From assembly GCF_032062135.1 (NCBI RefSeq), contig NC_092859.1:156199101-156263100 (forward strand): 64,000 bases of DNA, in the 5' to 3' direction. Origin of the DNA: Pyxicephalus adspersus (taxonomy: Eukaryota; Chordata; Amphibia; Anura; Pyxicephalidae). Every line of letters starts with the position of its first letter. Within the stretch, counting starts at the first letter, position 1. Both the position numbers and the translations under genes were made by a program. A model generated the notes under the pieces. The model ran no database searches and was not told the origin of the DNA. It saw only the letters and a program-made list of their open reading frames with translations. This document shows, one piece after another, positions 47,000 through 58,400 of this stretch.

Positions 47000-47340
47000 C
47001 ATTCTATAAAGTTCATTTGCTTTGTGGATAAATAGAGTACCCATGAGGTTAATTAGAGTAAGTTCTGATGCACCAAACTGTTCCCAGTTTATAACATTTT
47101 AAAAATAAAAAGAGGAAATCACAGCGGCTGATGACTAACATTCCCAGAGGAATTGCACGCCTGCACTGCTTTAACAATACTCGGTTATGTCATTCATAAA
47201 TAATAAAACCATGCTGGATAATTCCACTTGTGTCATGGACCGATAATTACAAGGGTCATAATTGAGTTCTTTCAGTTCTTTCTTTCATGAGTCAGGATTA
47301 TGTACAATTGTTACATTAATCTATAAACTATACAGGGTCT
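47000..47340. promoter_or_regulatory. Candidate conserved non-coding element
   Basis: Unique sequence with gaggttaattagagtaag, ggaaatcacagcggctgatg, ccgataattacaagggtcat and aataattgagttc-like homeodomain cores, without internal repeats. Function is inference. Confidence 0.3.
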
Positions 47341-47782
47341 GTGAGATATCAATGAACATTGGGAAATGGGCTGCACTTGGCAAGCTCGAAAAGTTCCAGG
47401 TAGGTGACTAAGCAGGTTTTGTTTCTCTTCCTTAAGTTATACTGTTATTAAACCCAAGAAAAGAAAAATAATATAGTCACTCTTTCCCTGCTTCAGATGT
47501 ACTCAGTCCCATTGGACTCAATGTCAAACACATGTCGCACAGTAGGGAGTATTCCTGAGATTGCAAGCACTCCTCTGGGAACATAGGGGTTGATTTACTA
47601 AATAAATAGACTGTTCACTAAGCAAAGTGAATTTCCCCCTTTGCTATTTTTAAAAATGCTGGATGTAAAGTTAACAAGATTCAGTAGTCTTAATCAAACA
47701 CAGGAAACAAGCATGCAGGTTGGGTGGTAATTGGCTGAACCCTAAGCTGCATACTTATTATGGGTCAGTAAATCAAAAGGTA

Positions 47783-48592
47783 TTAAAATGTAACTTTCAT
47801 TCAACTCCCCAGTGGTAACCCCGAGTGTAACTTGGGGTAGAAAAAAGATGCTGGAAGCGGTAACCCCGAGTCACACTTGGGGTAGGTAAACCTATGGAAA
47901 ACAATAGTAAATAAAGTGCTTACCTGATCCGCCGGCATCCTCCATCGTCCTTCGTGTCTTCTTCCTTCCTCTGGCCGGCGTTCTCTGCACGTGATCAGTC
48001 ACCGGGAGATCCCAGTGACATCGGTGCGTCCGGACGTTACGTTCGGGGCGGGAAATTTAAATCTATTTGTATTGTATTCAATACAAAATAACTGTATTAA
48101 ATGCAATACAGTGGATTTATATGTGTAAAAGCAGTACATTGTTTTTCATGACATTTATTTTACAGTATAATATAATAGTATGAGTATAATACTTACGTTT
48201 AAATAAATTTTAAATTAAAAAGCGTATTTTTTTAAATTAATTTAATTTATTATTTTGACATGATTTTGTGTTTCAAACTTTATTATACTCATGCTATTAT
48301 ATTATACTGTAAAATAAATGAAAATAAATGAAAAACTATCTACCGCTTTTAAACATAAAACCAGACAGAAATGAACTGCCCAGGAGGTTAAAATGAAATA
48401 AAATGATACTTACCTTTAGCTCTGCAGAGTCCTCAATTAATCCACAACTGGCTTCTATTCGGTCCCACACCATCCTGGATTCTGCTGCAGAGAAACCACC
48501 AGACGCTGCCATAGTCTTTCTTCATCTTCTGGCTTCTGTCTAGGTCACCCAGTCTCACACTGTGCAGGTGTATATCAGGTGATGTTGTTAAA
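47783..48592 (+). repeat. TTAAAGCGGAAC-type repeat split by a TTAA element
   Basis: The left piece ttaaaatgtaactttcattcaa (47783-47804) and the right piece from 48388 (ttaaaatgaaataaaatgat, then acttacctttagctctgcag) together align with ttaaagcggaactttcatta...tttacctttac at 10919. The two pieces are separated exactly by the element 47805-48387. Confidence 0.65.
47805..48387 (+). mobile_element. TTAA-flanked non-autonomous element, complete, 583 bp (piggyBac-like)
   Basis: It starts CTCCCCAGTGGTAACCCCG and ends ATGAACTGCCCAGGAGG, short inverted ends of CCTCCYNGNGGT type. TTAA at 48388-48391 and TCAA (one change) at 47801-47804 are the target duplication, and the uninterrupted host repeat at 10919 carries a single site. 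It has a paired GC-rich CCCCGAGT...TTGGGG hairpin doublet near the start. A 40-bp inverted repeat (48152-48191 and 48281-48320, one mismatch) lies near the end. No transposase. Confidence 0.75.
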
Positions 48593-48597
48593 AATCA

Positions 48598-49347
48598 AAG
48601 CATATTAAATACTTCTTCCGACATTTTCTTTTACCAATGGAACTTTTCTGACAGCACGCCCGGCTTTCAAGTAGAACACCACCATTCTACACCTTAATGA
48701 CACATCTGATGCTGAAGCAATAACAGGTAAACCTTTAAATAAAATTCATTACATCTATTGTTCATTATGTCTGTACAAGCTTTGGAAGCATGAGTTGGCA
48801 CACAAAGGACTTTATTTAAAAAAAAGTGCCATTTGTAGAACTGAGCTGGGACCTGGAAGTTTGAAATTGACCAACAGCTATAGGTAAGACGGTAATACAG
48901 CCGATGTCTTCAGTTGTTTGACCATGCCCAAAAATCTATTGTCAGTGCTTCTACAACTTGTATACTTACTTGACATTAATGTTTTCTGCTGTGTACAAGT
49001 GATATGCTAACAGTCTGTATTCATATTAGAAAGCCACAGAGCTAATAAATACTGTTATAAATTACAGGTGGATTACAGTGCTTTATTATTATTTAACTTG
49101 ATGGGCACAGTGCACTATTCCATATTCATTAGTGTACTATTGGCTTAACAATATATATATAACATTTTTTACTTTTTTCAATTACCAGACTTAAACAAAA
49201 TATTTTGCAAAAAAAAAATAAACTGTAGATTTACAAAATTAGTATTACATTATGAAGCAATTTCTGCATTTGATCCATGACCCATTTCTGAGTTTCGACG
49301 TAGTTGTCCACATTGTAAAAATATAAGGTACATAATGAGACATACTA
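48598..49347 (+). repeat. Duplicated block, copy 2
   Basis: Direct-orientation partner of 44957-45745, sharing the same order of conserved stretches over its whole length, with small indels. It is bounded on both sides by interspersed repeats, so it may be a second copy of an unnamed interspersed element or a segmental duplicate. Confidence 0.8.
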
Positions 49348-49374
49348 ATTCTCAGTCAGTGATTCAAAAGGTAA

Positions 49375-49870
49375 TAAAGCAAAATTGTCATAAAAAATAC
49401 ATACCTGTACTTCCTCAGAGTCCTGGATCGCTGCAATTCTGGCTTCCATTTGGTTCTGTGCTGTCCTAGATTCTTTCTTTGTCCCGGCATCGAGTAATCT
49501 TCGTCTTTTGAGTCCTGCTTTATTCACCCAATCTTGAGCTAGGCAAATGCGAGATCGAGTGATGTTTCTTTCGGTAAATGTAAAAAAAGTGCCAATCCCT
49601 GTGTAAGAACAGCACCTTTCTTTACTTTGCAGGAGAAGCCTCTTCTGAGCATGCCCAAAACATGACATGAGCAGAAGAAGCAGCCTGAAGCCACCTGGGA
49701 TTTGTGAGGTAGGTATCCCAGGAGGCTCTGGGTTTCCTATTTACTCTTTACAGCCACAGCAGAAAAAACAGAAAAGTATTTAGAAAATATTTATTGCTTA
49801 ATATAAAAGGGTATTCTATAATTTTATAAATAGAAAAAAGTCCAGTGATAAGTCAGGCAAGCAGGTTTTA
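49375..49870. repeat. Interspersed repeat related to 27905-28255
   Basis: gagatcgagtgatgtttctt, agcagaagaagcagcctgaa, gccacctgggatttgtgagg, taggtatcccaggaggctc, gggtttcctatttac and a final gtgataagtcaggcaagc occur in the same order as the 27.9-kb copy. Its start, catacctgtacttcctcaga, resembles the acttacctttagctctgcag of the host repeat at 48.4 kb. Confidence 0.5.
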
Positions 49871-50524
49871 TTTTTTTACATATTCTCTCAGTAAAGGTCG
49901 TCTTTAGGTACATACTGTCTGACCTTAAATTTGGGTAAGATCTGAAAAATCAAGATATTTTCACCAAAGTTTAAAATGAAAAATAAAAATTATTTTTTAG
50001 AGGAATACTTTTTATGGAGTTTTCAGAGCTGCAATTTGAGACCGTGTGGTTGGCCTCTGGTTACCTGTGGTGTGATTTGCTCCATAGGTAACCATGTTTG
50101 CACACAATCCCGTGCAGATGTGTTCAACAACACTTCCTATTCATTGATATTCACTTGAACTGGAGTGGATGGACAACCATTTTCTCAGTTTAATATGTAC
50201 TTGGTTGAACAAATTGTTAGGTTCATTATTTAAATCAGTTATTACTTTGGTTAAGCCCATGGCATAACTCTGTGGCTCATTACAGGTCTGAAATAGTTCA
50301 TAGTGCTACTTTAAGGTAATTGTTTCCAAACAAGATGTAATTAGTAGTTTACTGATGAGTCAAGAGTCCTGAAACTTCTTGTTTGCTAACAAAATCACAT
50401 GAACACATTGATCACATCTACTGAGAGAAAAGCAATGTTTAATTTTACTAAAAGTAAGCAAGTTTTAACATTTGATATGTATTGATGGGTTATAATAAAT
50501 AATATGGCTGCCTGAAAGATAGTG
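49871..50524. other. Unannotated DNA
   Basis: No feature was recognised. Confidence 0.4.
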
Positions 50525-50529
50525 TGCTC

Positions 50530-51345
50530 TTTTAAATTGCAAACAAGCCGAATAGGACGAGGAAGACCATTCCAGAGAGTGGGGGCAATCCTGGAAAAGT
50601 CTTAAAGCCATGCATGTGATGAGGTTATGAGTGAGGAAGTCATCAGTAGGTCATTGGAGGAGCAGAGAGCGACTAGGGGGGATTTTTCTATCAGGGGAAA
50701 AAAGGTAAGTGGGACAAGAACTGTGGAGGTATTCGTGTATCAGGTAGGTAGGTGTGACATGAAGTGTGGAGGGGTTTGTGTATCAAGTAGGTAGCGGGGA
50801 CAAAAGCTCTGTAGGGATTTGAAGGCAAAGCACAGGAGCTTGAATTTGATTCTACGGTAAAAAGGAAGCCAATGAAGAGAACTACATAGAGAGACCGCAG
50901 AAGAGGAGTGATATGACGGCTTTTTATCACGTAGATAGGTGGGTAGGTTGGTAGGTAGGTGGTAAGGATGGAGGAGTCTGGCTGCAGCATTCATAATAGA
51001 TTGTAGAGGAGAGAGTCAGGTTAGTGGAATACCAGAGAGGAGGAGGTTACAGTAGTCCAGACGAGAGATGATAAGAGTGTGTACAAGGAGTTTGGTGGTC
51101 TTTGGGGTCAGGTAGGGGCAGACTTTGGAGATGTTGCGCATGATGTGGGGGTGAAGAAGAGGGCAGAATCAAAGTTGACCCCAGGACAGTGTGCCTGATG
51201 GGAGTGCCAAATATTCGTGTTAATAACAGTTAGGAATATGTCAGGGGGAGATTTGGAATGTGGGGGGGGAGTGATGAGTTCTGTTTTCTCCAAGTTGAGT
51301 TTCAGGAACCTGTGAGCCATCCATGATGAGGCCAACATAAAAATC
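50530..51345 (-). pseudogene. L2/CR1-type LINE fragment, C-terminal RT region
   Basis: Read on the minus strand, 51345-51100 gives SSWMAHRFLKLNLEKTEL, then LGV-like [10 protein letters not shown]. 50995-50740 gives NAAARLL, HWLPFYRRIKFKLLCFAFK and YL, then IH.P. 50620-50530 gives APTLWNGLPRPIRL. This order (WM..N.LKLN..KTE, QNAAARL, HWLPV..RI.FK, P.LWN.LP) is the conserved end of L2/CR1 ORF2. The frame changes at least twice and a GTAG-rich run (50933-50972) interrupts it, so it is dead. Confidence 0.85.
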
Positions 51346-52039
51346 ACATTTTATAGCAAAAAACAAAACAAAAATAAACAGAATAAATAAAAGAGCTGTA
51401 CAAAACAGAGAAAAACTATTTGGTTATATAAAACTAAAAATTATTTTATCCTTTCCCTGTGTTTGTGGTATGCATTATGAGAAAGCTCTTATATTAATGA
51501 TTTGTAGGCCACAGATGGTATCATGAAAATGAAAATAACAGTAATGACTTTTATCACCTACCAGAAAATATTTTAATACAAGCAGACAAGGGTACTTCAT
51601 TTTAGCTTACAAAGACAACTATGTAGTTTGCATTAGCACTAAATATATTCACTTAGCTTCCAAAAAGTAAAATTAGCCACATTAGTTTCTTATATACAAA
51701 CACGGGCATATGTCAATGAAGATGGAGCTTTGGGACTCTGGGATGGGAGGGTAATGTTATGTTTTCTATTCTTTTTGTAAACTTTATTCATGTTTTACTT
51801 TTTTAAATTATTTCCTGTATGTTGCAAAGATCTTTGGATATATATACAAACAGAGAACCAAGGATGGCAAAGTACATGCAGGAAAATCAGTAGGGTGGAG
51901 ATAGGCTGGTATCGAGGTGCACAAATGCCCTTAATGGTGAGGTTTCGTTGGTGGTCCTAAACAACCAAGCAGAGCCTGTATCATGGCAGCATCAAAGCCT
52001 GGAAGGGTAACCAAAGTTATGGTGGTGGTGATGTCAAGA
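51346..52039. other. Unannotated DNA
   Basis: AT-rich. No feature was recognised. Confidence 0.4.
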
Positions 52040-52318
52040 TCAGAGAAAAGGGAAAACAAAAAGTTAGGACATTTTTATCAGCAGTTTTTTTTTATTGCAG
52101 GAAAAGCCCCTTTTGCACTGGCCTGATATTGGGCATGCACGGAAGGTGAAGCCTTCTAAGATACGTGACATTTGTCTCCCAGGAGTTTCTGTGCTTCCAA
52201 TAAGTCTTTACTGCAGCGATGGAAAAAACAGAAAAAAAAAAAAACACATTTTTACAATGCTCTAATACTTTTCTTTAACATAAAGTAAAATTTTTGGTAA
52301 TGGGTCTGCTTTAGCATG
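52040..52318. repeat. Interspersed repeat, diverged copy of the 27.9/49.4-kb family
   Basis: gcaggaaaagccccttttgc, tgggcatgcacggaag, gatacgtgacatttgtctcc, caggagtttctgtgcttcc and gtaatgggtctgctttagc parallel the 27905-28255 and 49375-49870 copies in order. Identity is low. Confidence 0.4.
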
Positions 52319-52439
52319 GTTGGTGTTGGATAACCATCAACAAGAATTACGAGAAGAAAACAAATTGCAAAAACATTTTGATCAGCTTTAAGATAATAAA
52401 AAGTTAGGATTTTTTTAACATGAGATGGCTGTGTTTATT

Positions 52440-52900
52440 ATGTGCAATCTAAAAGGCAGAGAAATTAATTAAGGTAAGCCATGGGCAATCTACATCTGGC
52501 TGAGACTCGGTGGTAGTAGCTGAAACTCATTTATCAATGTGCAACCTCTGTCTATGACAAGGTCAATAAACGTTCAGTTATTTATTTTTAAGCTTAGACT
52601 TTTCCAGATTTTTTTATTTATTTTGCTAATAGAGTAAGAGCACAGATGTCATTTTATCATTTGACAGGTTTTGTATGTAAAGGTATTTTTGAATGATGCA
52701 TTTACGTCATTTGATCATTAAGTTAATTAGTGTCACATTCCTTGCAGGAAGAATCAAATGAAATAAGCGAGTGTGTGTGGTTTGTTTCCCTCTGACTTTG
52801 TGGTATTTGATTAGATGAAGTTATGAACGGATCTAAAATATCTGATTATATCATGAATGTGTCAAACTGTGGCCTTTATTCAAGATAACATATTATGTGT
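52440..52900. promoter_or_regulatory. Candidate conserved non-coding element
   Basis: Unique sequence with gaaattaattaagg, gatgcatttacgtcatttg (TTACGTCA, a bZIP-type core), aagttaattagtgtcac and cacattccttgcagg (ACATTCC, TEAD-type). No similarity to other parts of the window. Regulatory role is inference. Confidence 0.3.
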
Positions 52901-53069
52901 TGTAGATGTGCTATCAACAAAGAAAATCAACTAAAATGGGGCTGATAAATTAAAAGAACACAAAAAAAGAGCATAAACCAAACTTTAATTCGCAATAAAA
53001 TACAAAATCAGTAAATGGAATGGTAATTAACTGAATAAGATAAATTGTTTTGTTTCAAGGTGTATCTGA

Positions 53070-53260
53070 GATGGAATGCCTAGAAAAGTATTCACCTCCT
53101 TGGAAGTTTAATTGGCCTTGACTATTCAATGATTGTGGATTTATTGTATTTTTTATTATTATCCAAGTGAAACAGACTTGTTAACAAGAATGTAGAACCC
53201 GATCTCTGCAAATTGATGTTAAGGGTAAAAAAAATAGCTTTTTAAATTCTTTTGATATAC
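53070..53260. repeat. Possible MITE containing aaaagtattcacc
   Basis: gaaaagtattcacctccttgg, followed by aagtgaaacagacttg, resembles a DNA-transposon-derived repeat I recall from fish and amphibians. No second copy is present, so the limits are guesses. Confidence 0.3.
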
Positions 53261-53679
53261 TAAATGCACATTTGTCTCCAATAAATCACACAAATAGTCT
53301 GAGTGTGTGGGTAGGTCACTCTTGGCTTTGTACATGGCTTTGGTATGATGCAGCCATGAAAATGAATGGGTTACATAAGCTTTTTCTTAATACAAAATGG
53401 TGAGCAGTTATCCCATTCAAGTGAATGGGGCTGAAAAATTGCCATTTTATGGTAATAACAATATAGCAATCAAAGCACTAATTGCCTTTTTTAATGTAAG
53501 AATGGTCAGATTTTGTCCTGTGGCAAACAAATTAGAAACATTTAAGGACAAAAAAAAAGGCAATTTGTTATCACACGTTCACTCCTTTATAAATACGCCC
53601 CCTTGTCTTGCTTTTCCTAAGGTTTGGGTTTCTTACAGACTACATCAAGATTTTCCTGAGGTTTTTTTTTTACTCTTAG

Positions 53680-53898
53680 TTGATTTTTTAAAGGACACCA
53701 AAACTGGAGAAATTAGATTATCATAGGACGACCTGGGTGATCCAACAAATCTGGAACGGATCTGGTCCAGGATTAAAATACATTGCCAAATATTATCAAA
53801 ATATTTTAAAGAAATGCATTCTAGATTTGCTGGATCACCCAGATTCACCCATGATAGTCTATCTGCTCCAGTCTCCGAGAGCTTTAAAAATTAGGCCC
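53680..53898. mobile_element. Palindromic MITE, near full length
   Basis: From ctgatt-like tgattttttaaaggacacc to gagagctttaaaaattaggccc. The arms cctgggtgatccaacaaatctgg and ctagatttgctggatcaccc are complementary around the centre. Same ~220-bp design as 31008-31231. Confidence 0.75.
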
Positions 53899-54085
53899 AT
53901 TCTATTCACTACCCCAACAGTCATTTCAGGGTCTGCTGCCAAAAAACATACCCACTGACTGATGCTGCCACCACTGTGTCTCACAGTGTGATTAGTGCTG
54001 TTATATTGATGTGCAGGGTTTGGAGAAAACAAATGGGGGATTTTCTTATTATTGCTGCTTATTATTGCTCTGACGCTAATTCACC
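53899..54085. other. Spacer, nothing recognised
   Basis: Short spacer between MITE and LTR. Confidence 0.4.
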
Positions 54086-54831
54086 AATCTAACCCCATAA
54101 CCTTTACCTATAGCAAGCCCCCACTCAGCCTCAGGGGGTTAGTTGTACCTGTGTGCAAAGGATGGAGCCTGGGAAAGGACTGGCGGGGGGCAAAGAGCAG
54201 GACAGGGGATGTAATGAGAGGTGATACAGTCCAGGGTCAGTAATCAGGTAATCCACCGACACAGTAGTATGGTAAGTCCCCTAAACAAGGTATCCATGGG
54301 TAGAAGAAAAAGGCAGAAGTCACAGGCAAAGGTTGGTCTAGGCAGTAAACAAACTCAGGGTCAGGTAACAGGAAGAGTCAGATAATCCAACAGTCACACC
54401 ACTAGCCAGTCAGCAAGTCCAGGGTCAGTAATCAGGTGATCCACAATTAACACAGTAAAGGTGAGTCCAGGAAGTCCAAGGCTAAATGCTACAATGGGCA
54501 ACTGGTGCCTGTGAGCTGGAAAGCTATAAAGGTCCAGCAGCCAATGGCATGGCAAGATGATGGGCAAAGACTAGTGCACATTGGCTGAAGCACATGCTCT
54601 AAAATCCTCTTCAGCTGAACGCAGGTTCAGTTTATGATCAGGGGATGCTGAAATAGACACATTCACAGCTAAAGGGAAACTGGGGATGCTGCAAGCTGCA
54701 GTGCAGAAGACAGACTTCTGATCACTTGATCTTCTTTGCTACTGCAAGTGATGCCATCATAGGGAACAATCTTGGCTAGACTTCAGTTGCACCCAGTGAG
54801 GAATCGCCAGCCAGATAGTTATCTCCTAACA
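54086..54831 (-). mobile_element. LTR of the TGTTAGGAG family, minus strand
   Basis: The right edge tatctcctaaca (54831) is the complement of TGTTAGGAGATA. The left part caatctaacc...ctatagcaagcccccactca and the ctataaaggtccagcagcc segment (complement of ggctgctgggactttatag at 16.54 kb) confirm family and sense. Its 3' terminus is missing or unrecognisable at the left edge. It faces the copy at 56605-57422. Confidence 0.75.
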
Positions 54832-55124
54832 TTTTGCTTTTTAGACTATAGATTATGTTCCCAGTTCATTTCAGAGTATCCAATGTGCCTAGTGCAAACA
54901 TGTGACTAAAGTTTTATTTTTTTACTGGTATGAGAGAAGAGAGTTCTTTCTGAACAAAACTTGGATGTTATGAGCTCTAGGATCTTTCTAGCACGAATGG
55001 TGGTGACAGAAGTCCCCTCAGTGGAAGTTGTTTTAGATTGGTGGCCTTGAAGAAAAAAAAGCAGTACAAAATGAAATGCAATTTAATTAATGTATGTAAT
55101 TTACTGTAGTCAACACCCCTTTAA
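54832..55124. other. Spacer, nothing recognised
   Basis: AT-rich spacer ending in the TTAA target at 55121-55124. Confidence 0.4.
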
Positions 55125-55430
55125 CCCCCCAACGGTAATCCCGAGTGTGGATTTTCAATGCAAAAAGCGGTAATCCCGAGTCACATCCACTTACCTTTAT
55201 CCCCCGGCGTCCTTCTGGTCCCTGGAGCTCCTCAGGACACATCTTCCTCCTTCGATCTTCTCCCGGCGTGTGCAGAGACGATCTCCGGGGCTTTCCGGTG
55301 ACGACGGTGCATACGCCAGTGTGGGCGGGAGGAATGGTGTGAAATTAAAAATAGTTTTGAATGGGATTTAATACAAAATAGCTGCATTAAGTCCAATACA
55401 AAGAAATTTTTATATATTATAAAAAAAAAG
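55125..55430 (+). mobile_element. TTAA-flanked GC-rich element (piggyBac-like), left part
   Basis: After TTAA (55121-55124), CCCCCCAACGGTAATCCCG and a second agcggtaatcccgagtcac repeat match the doublet at 47.8 kb, followed by cccccggcgtccttctggtc and aatacaaaatagctgcatta. The hairpin arms are largely lost and the right end cannot be fixed. Confidence 0.6.
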
Positions 55431-56604
55431 TAACACTTTTTGCATGGAAATACAAACAGAATTAGAATGCTAGGGGTGTAAAACTGCACCATACTTGCAG
55501 ATGAAGACTTTTAAAAAAGGTTTTGAACTGGTCTCTATGGTGAACCATCAGGCTTCCAAATTTGGTTGATCTACAGAGGGGATCACTCAGGCCAAGCAGA
55601 TCAGAGATAGCTAGAGACTAAGAGGTGACATGAGAAATGTATAATGCTGGAAAGTCATCTTTCCTCCATCTTTCCATGTTCATTTTTGTGCTTCAGAATT
55701 AATGGAGAGAAAATCCATGGACTTTATGGAGTACTGAGAATCTTAAACCCAGAGATATGAGTAAAACAGAAATATCAATAAAAAAAGGAATAAAAAATGT
55801 TCACACTTTGATCCTCCCCTTTCCAATATTCATCTTTGATTGTCAATATTTACCTTTGATTCAGCCGTGTCTAAACTATTATATCTGTCCATCTCTGGCT
55901 TTGGAGTTACAGTGGAGACATATTAAATAAGTAATAAATATATACACAAATCTAAGAAATCAATTTATAATTTTAAACTAACACCTGCAATAAATGTGAT
56001 TCATCTAATATCTCTGTTCTGTCTAGTAAAACCTCTATATATCATTATTGGCCATGTTCATAAAATTATACCTTGTTTTCATAAAATCTCTCCTAGTATT
56101 TGCAATTCCGTCAGGCTCAGTGGTTTGATGCTAACTTTAATTATTACTTTGCTTTCTTGGTGACTCAAATTTTTTGCTTTAGACTTTTAATAAAAATGTT
56201 TAAAAATAGTTTGAATCAATGTGTTGCCGTAAAAGCTGCAAACCTAAGAAATCCTTGTCAACTAGGTAAATGCAGAATGTAGAATATGTTAAAAATAAAA
56301 CAGAAAAAAGCTCCTTGCTGGAAATAAAACAAGTGCAGACATTTTTAAAAACACAAAAGTCAAAACACTTTCCAGATGACTAGTGGAATACAATATTCTA
56401 TTATAAAATGAATAAATATTCTCGAATGATTACAGAACAATTTACATTACATCAAATCTCACATAATTTTTGCAGTATTTAACTACTCCAAGTCCATGTA
56501 TTTTTCTCATGACCCACTCAAGAACTAAAAGTTGGGAAAGACTTTGGTACCTGGAGGTCTTGTTGAAACATATAAACAAAATGTTTTATATTTTGCCTTT
56601 TCTG
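55431..56604. other. Unannotated AT-rich DNA
   Basis: No feature was recognised. Confidence 0.4.
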
Positions 56605-57422
56605 TGTTAGGAGATGATTATCTGGCTGGCTATCCCAGGTTATAAGCCAACACAGTCTGGCATGCTTTGTTTATTCCCTCTGAAGATATCACTTGTAGCA
56701 GCAAAGGGTATCAAAGAATTAGCTGTTTGTGGTTTGCAACGTGCAGCATCCCCTGTTTCCCTCTACCTGTGAATGTGCCAGCCCTAGCATCCCCTGAACA
56801 TAAACTGAGGCTGCGTGCAACTAAGGGGTATTATAGAGTTTGCTCTGCAGCCAATGGGTAAATTAGTTTCTGGCTATAATCTTTTTTTCTGCAAAAAACT
56901 TCTGATCCTTTCTAACTTTCTAGCTCCCAGGTACCAGTTGTTCAGTGTTGCATTTGGCCTGACTGACCTGGTAATGGTGTGACTATCTGTTTGGATTACC
57001 TGTCTGACTATGCCTGTTTCCTGACCCTATGTTTGCTCCCTGGACCAACCTTTGCCTGTGAACCCAACTCCACCTTGCCCTACCCTTGGATACCTTTTTT
57101 GGCAGACTAATTACCTCTGTATGGTCTCTGGCTCTGTTTCCTGGACTTGCCTTTGCTGGACTATACTGTACTATGTTATCTATGAATTACCTGGTTACCG
57201 ACCCTGGATCATCTGGCTATCTATTGTGTCCCCTGTCCTGCTCCTATGGTCTCTGGGTCCCCAAACACCATCCTTCGCACACACACCTGGCTGGGAATCA
57301 GGTGCTGGGAAGGCACAACTAGCCTCCCAAGGCTAAGCGGGGGCTTGCTATAGATGAAGAGTATGGATTTAGATTGGGGGATTGCCGTATAGTAAACACT
57401 GGTAATAGACCAGAACCTTACA
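56605..57422 (+). mobile_element. LTR of the TGTTAGGAG family, plus strand, 818 bp
   Basis: It starts TGTTAGGAGATGATTATCTG (compare the complement at 54.83 kb) and ends ccagaaCCTTACA. Internal blocks ttggataccttttttggcag, taattacctctgtatggtct, cctcccaaggctaagcgggg and gattgggggattgcc match the other copies. Flanks ttctg and atctt do not match, so no target duplication is visible. Open frames of 78-94 codons inside are not genes. Confidence 0.8.
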
Positions 57423-58089
57423 ATCTTTTTACAATATTTAATACCAAATTCAAACTGGAAGTTTTCATTGTTCTCCAATTTGGCAAAAATCGGAAAATGT
57501 ACAAAAAATATTTCTCTTTTTCTAAAATGCATTTAAATCAATTGGGAAGATAAAATGAAAGTGAATTTGTTTCAACCTTAGCTGCTTGCCTGGAATTCAT
57601 TGTGTTACTATTTGAATAAAAAGTTACAGACTAATGAGGACTGGAAAATGTTTTAAGTTTTGTGCATAAAACTAAAGAACACTAACAAAAGATAATAGGA
57701 TATTTTACTGTAAAGTCAGGTGTGTTAAAGCCCAAAGCAGTTTTCGTATTACAAAACCTTCTAAATATGTAAATATATACAGTAAGAAATACATTTACAA
57801 GTTGTATTAAATTTTAAAAAGTCCTAAATGTGTCCTTAAACAAACATTAGAAATGTCCAGTTTTGAACTGTCTTGATCTATTTGTCAGGAGCTGTATGTC
57901 GTTCCTACAATATATTCTTTTCTCGAAAAACAAACAGAAGAAGTAGAATGTATGATTTAACACAAGGCAGGTTTGGGATTCAAGTTCATGAATAAAGATA
58001 CATTTAGATAATGTCCAAAGTTTTCTTTTGGAAACTGCACTGAAGCACTTCAATCAATTCCGTACAAAAAAATTACATAAATTGTATCC
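57423..58089. other. Unannotated AT-rich DNA
   Basis: No feature was recognised. Confidence 0.4.
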
Positions 58090-58400
58090 ACAGCTTTGAA
58101 ACCTTTATTTAAATCTACAAACATGTACTTTATGCCAAAACGTTTATGGACCCTGGACCGGCACATCTATATGAGATTTTTGGATATTACATTTAAAAAC
58201 CATGAGAATGATATTGCCCCTCTTTGGTGCTATATTGGCATACACTCTTCTGGGAAGGCATTTTACATGATTGTTGTGCATCTCTTGAAATATGTGCCCA
58301 TGCAGCCAAAAGGATATTTGTAGGATCAGGTAGGGATAACAATCTGGGAATGATTTTGAATCTGATTCTTCAAGAATAGCATGATTCATCCCCAAGGTTG
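58090..58400. repeat. Possible DNA-transposon-derived repeat
   Basis: ctgggaaggcattttacatg, tgtgcccatgcagccaaaag and tatttgtaggatcaggtagg resemble, as I recall, a vertebrate repeat with a ggaaggctttccacaag core. There is no second copy here. The limits are approximate. Confidence 0.3.

Noticed and set aside
57052..57336. 94-codon frame with membrane-like composition
   Set aside because: It lies inside the 818-bp LTR, and the homologous LTRs do not keep the frame.
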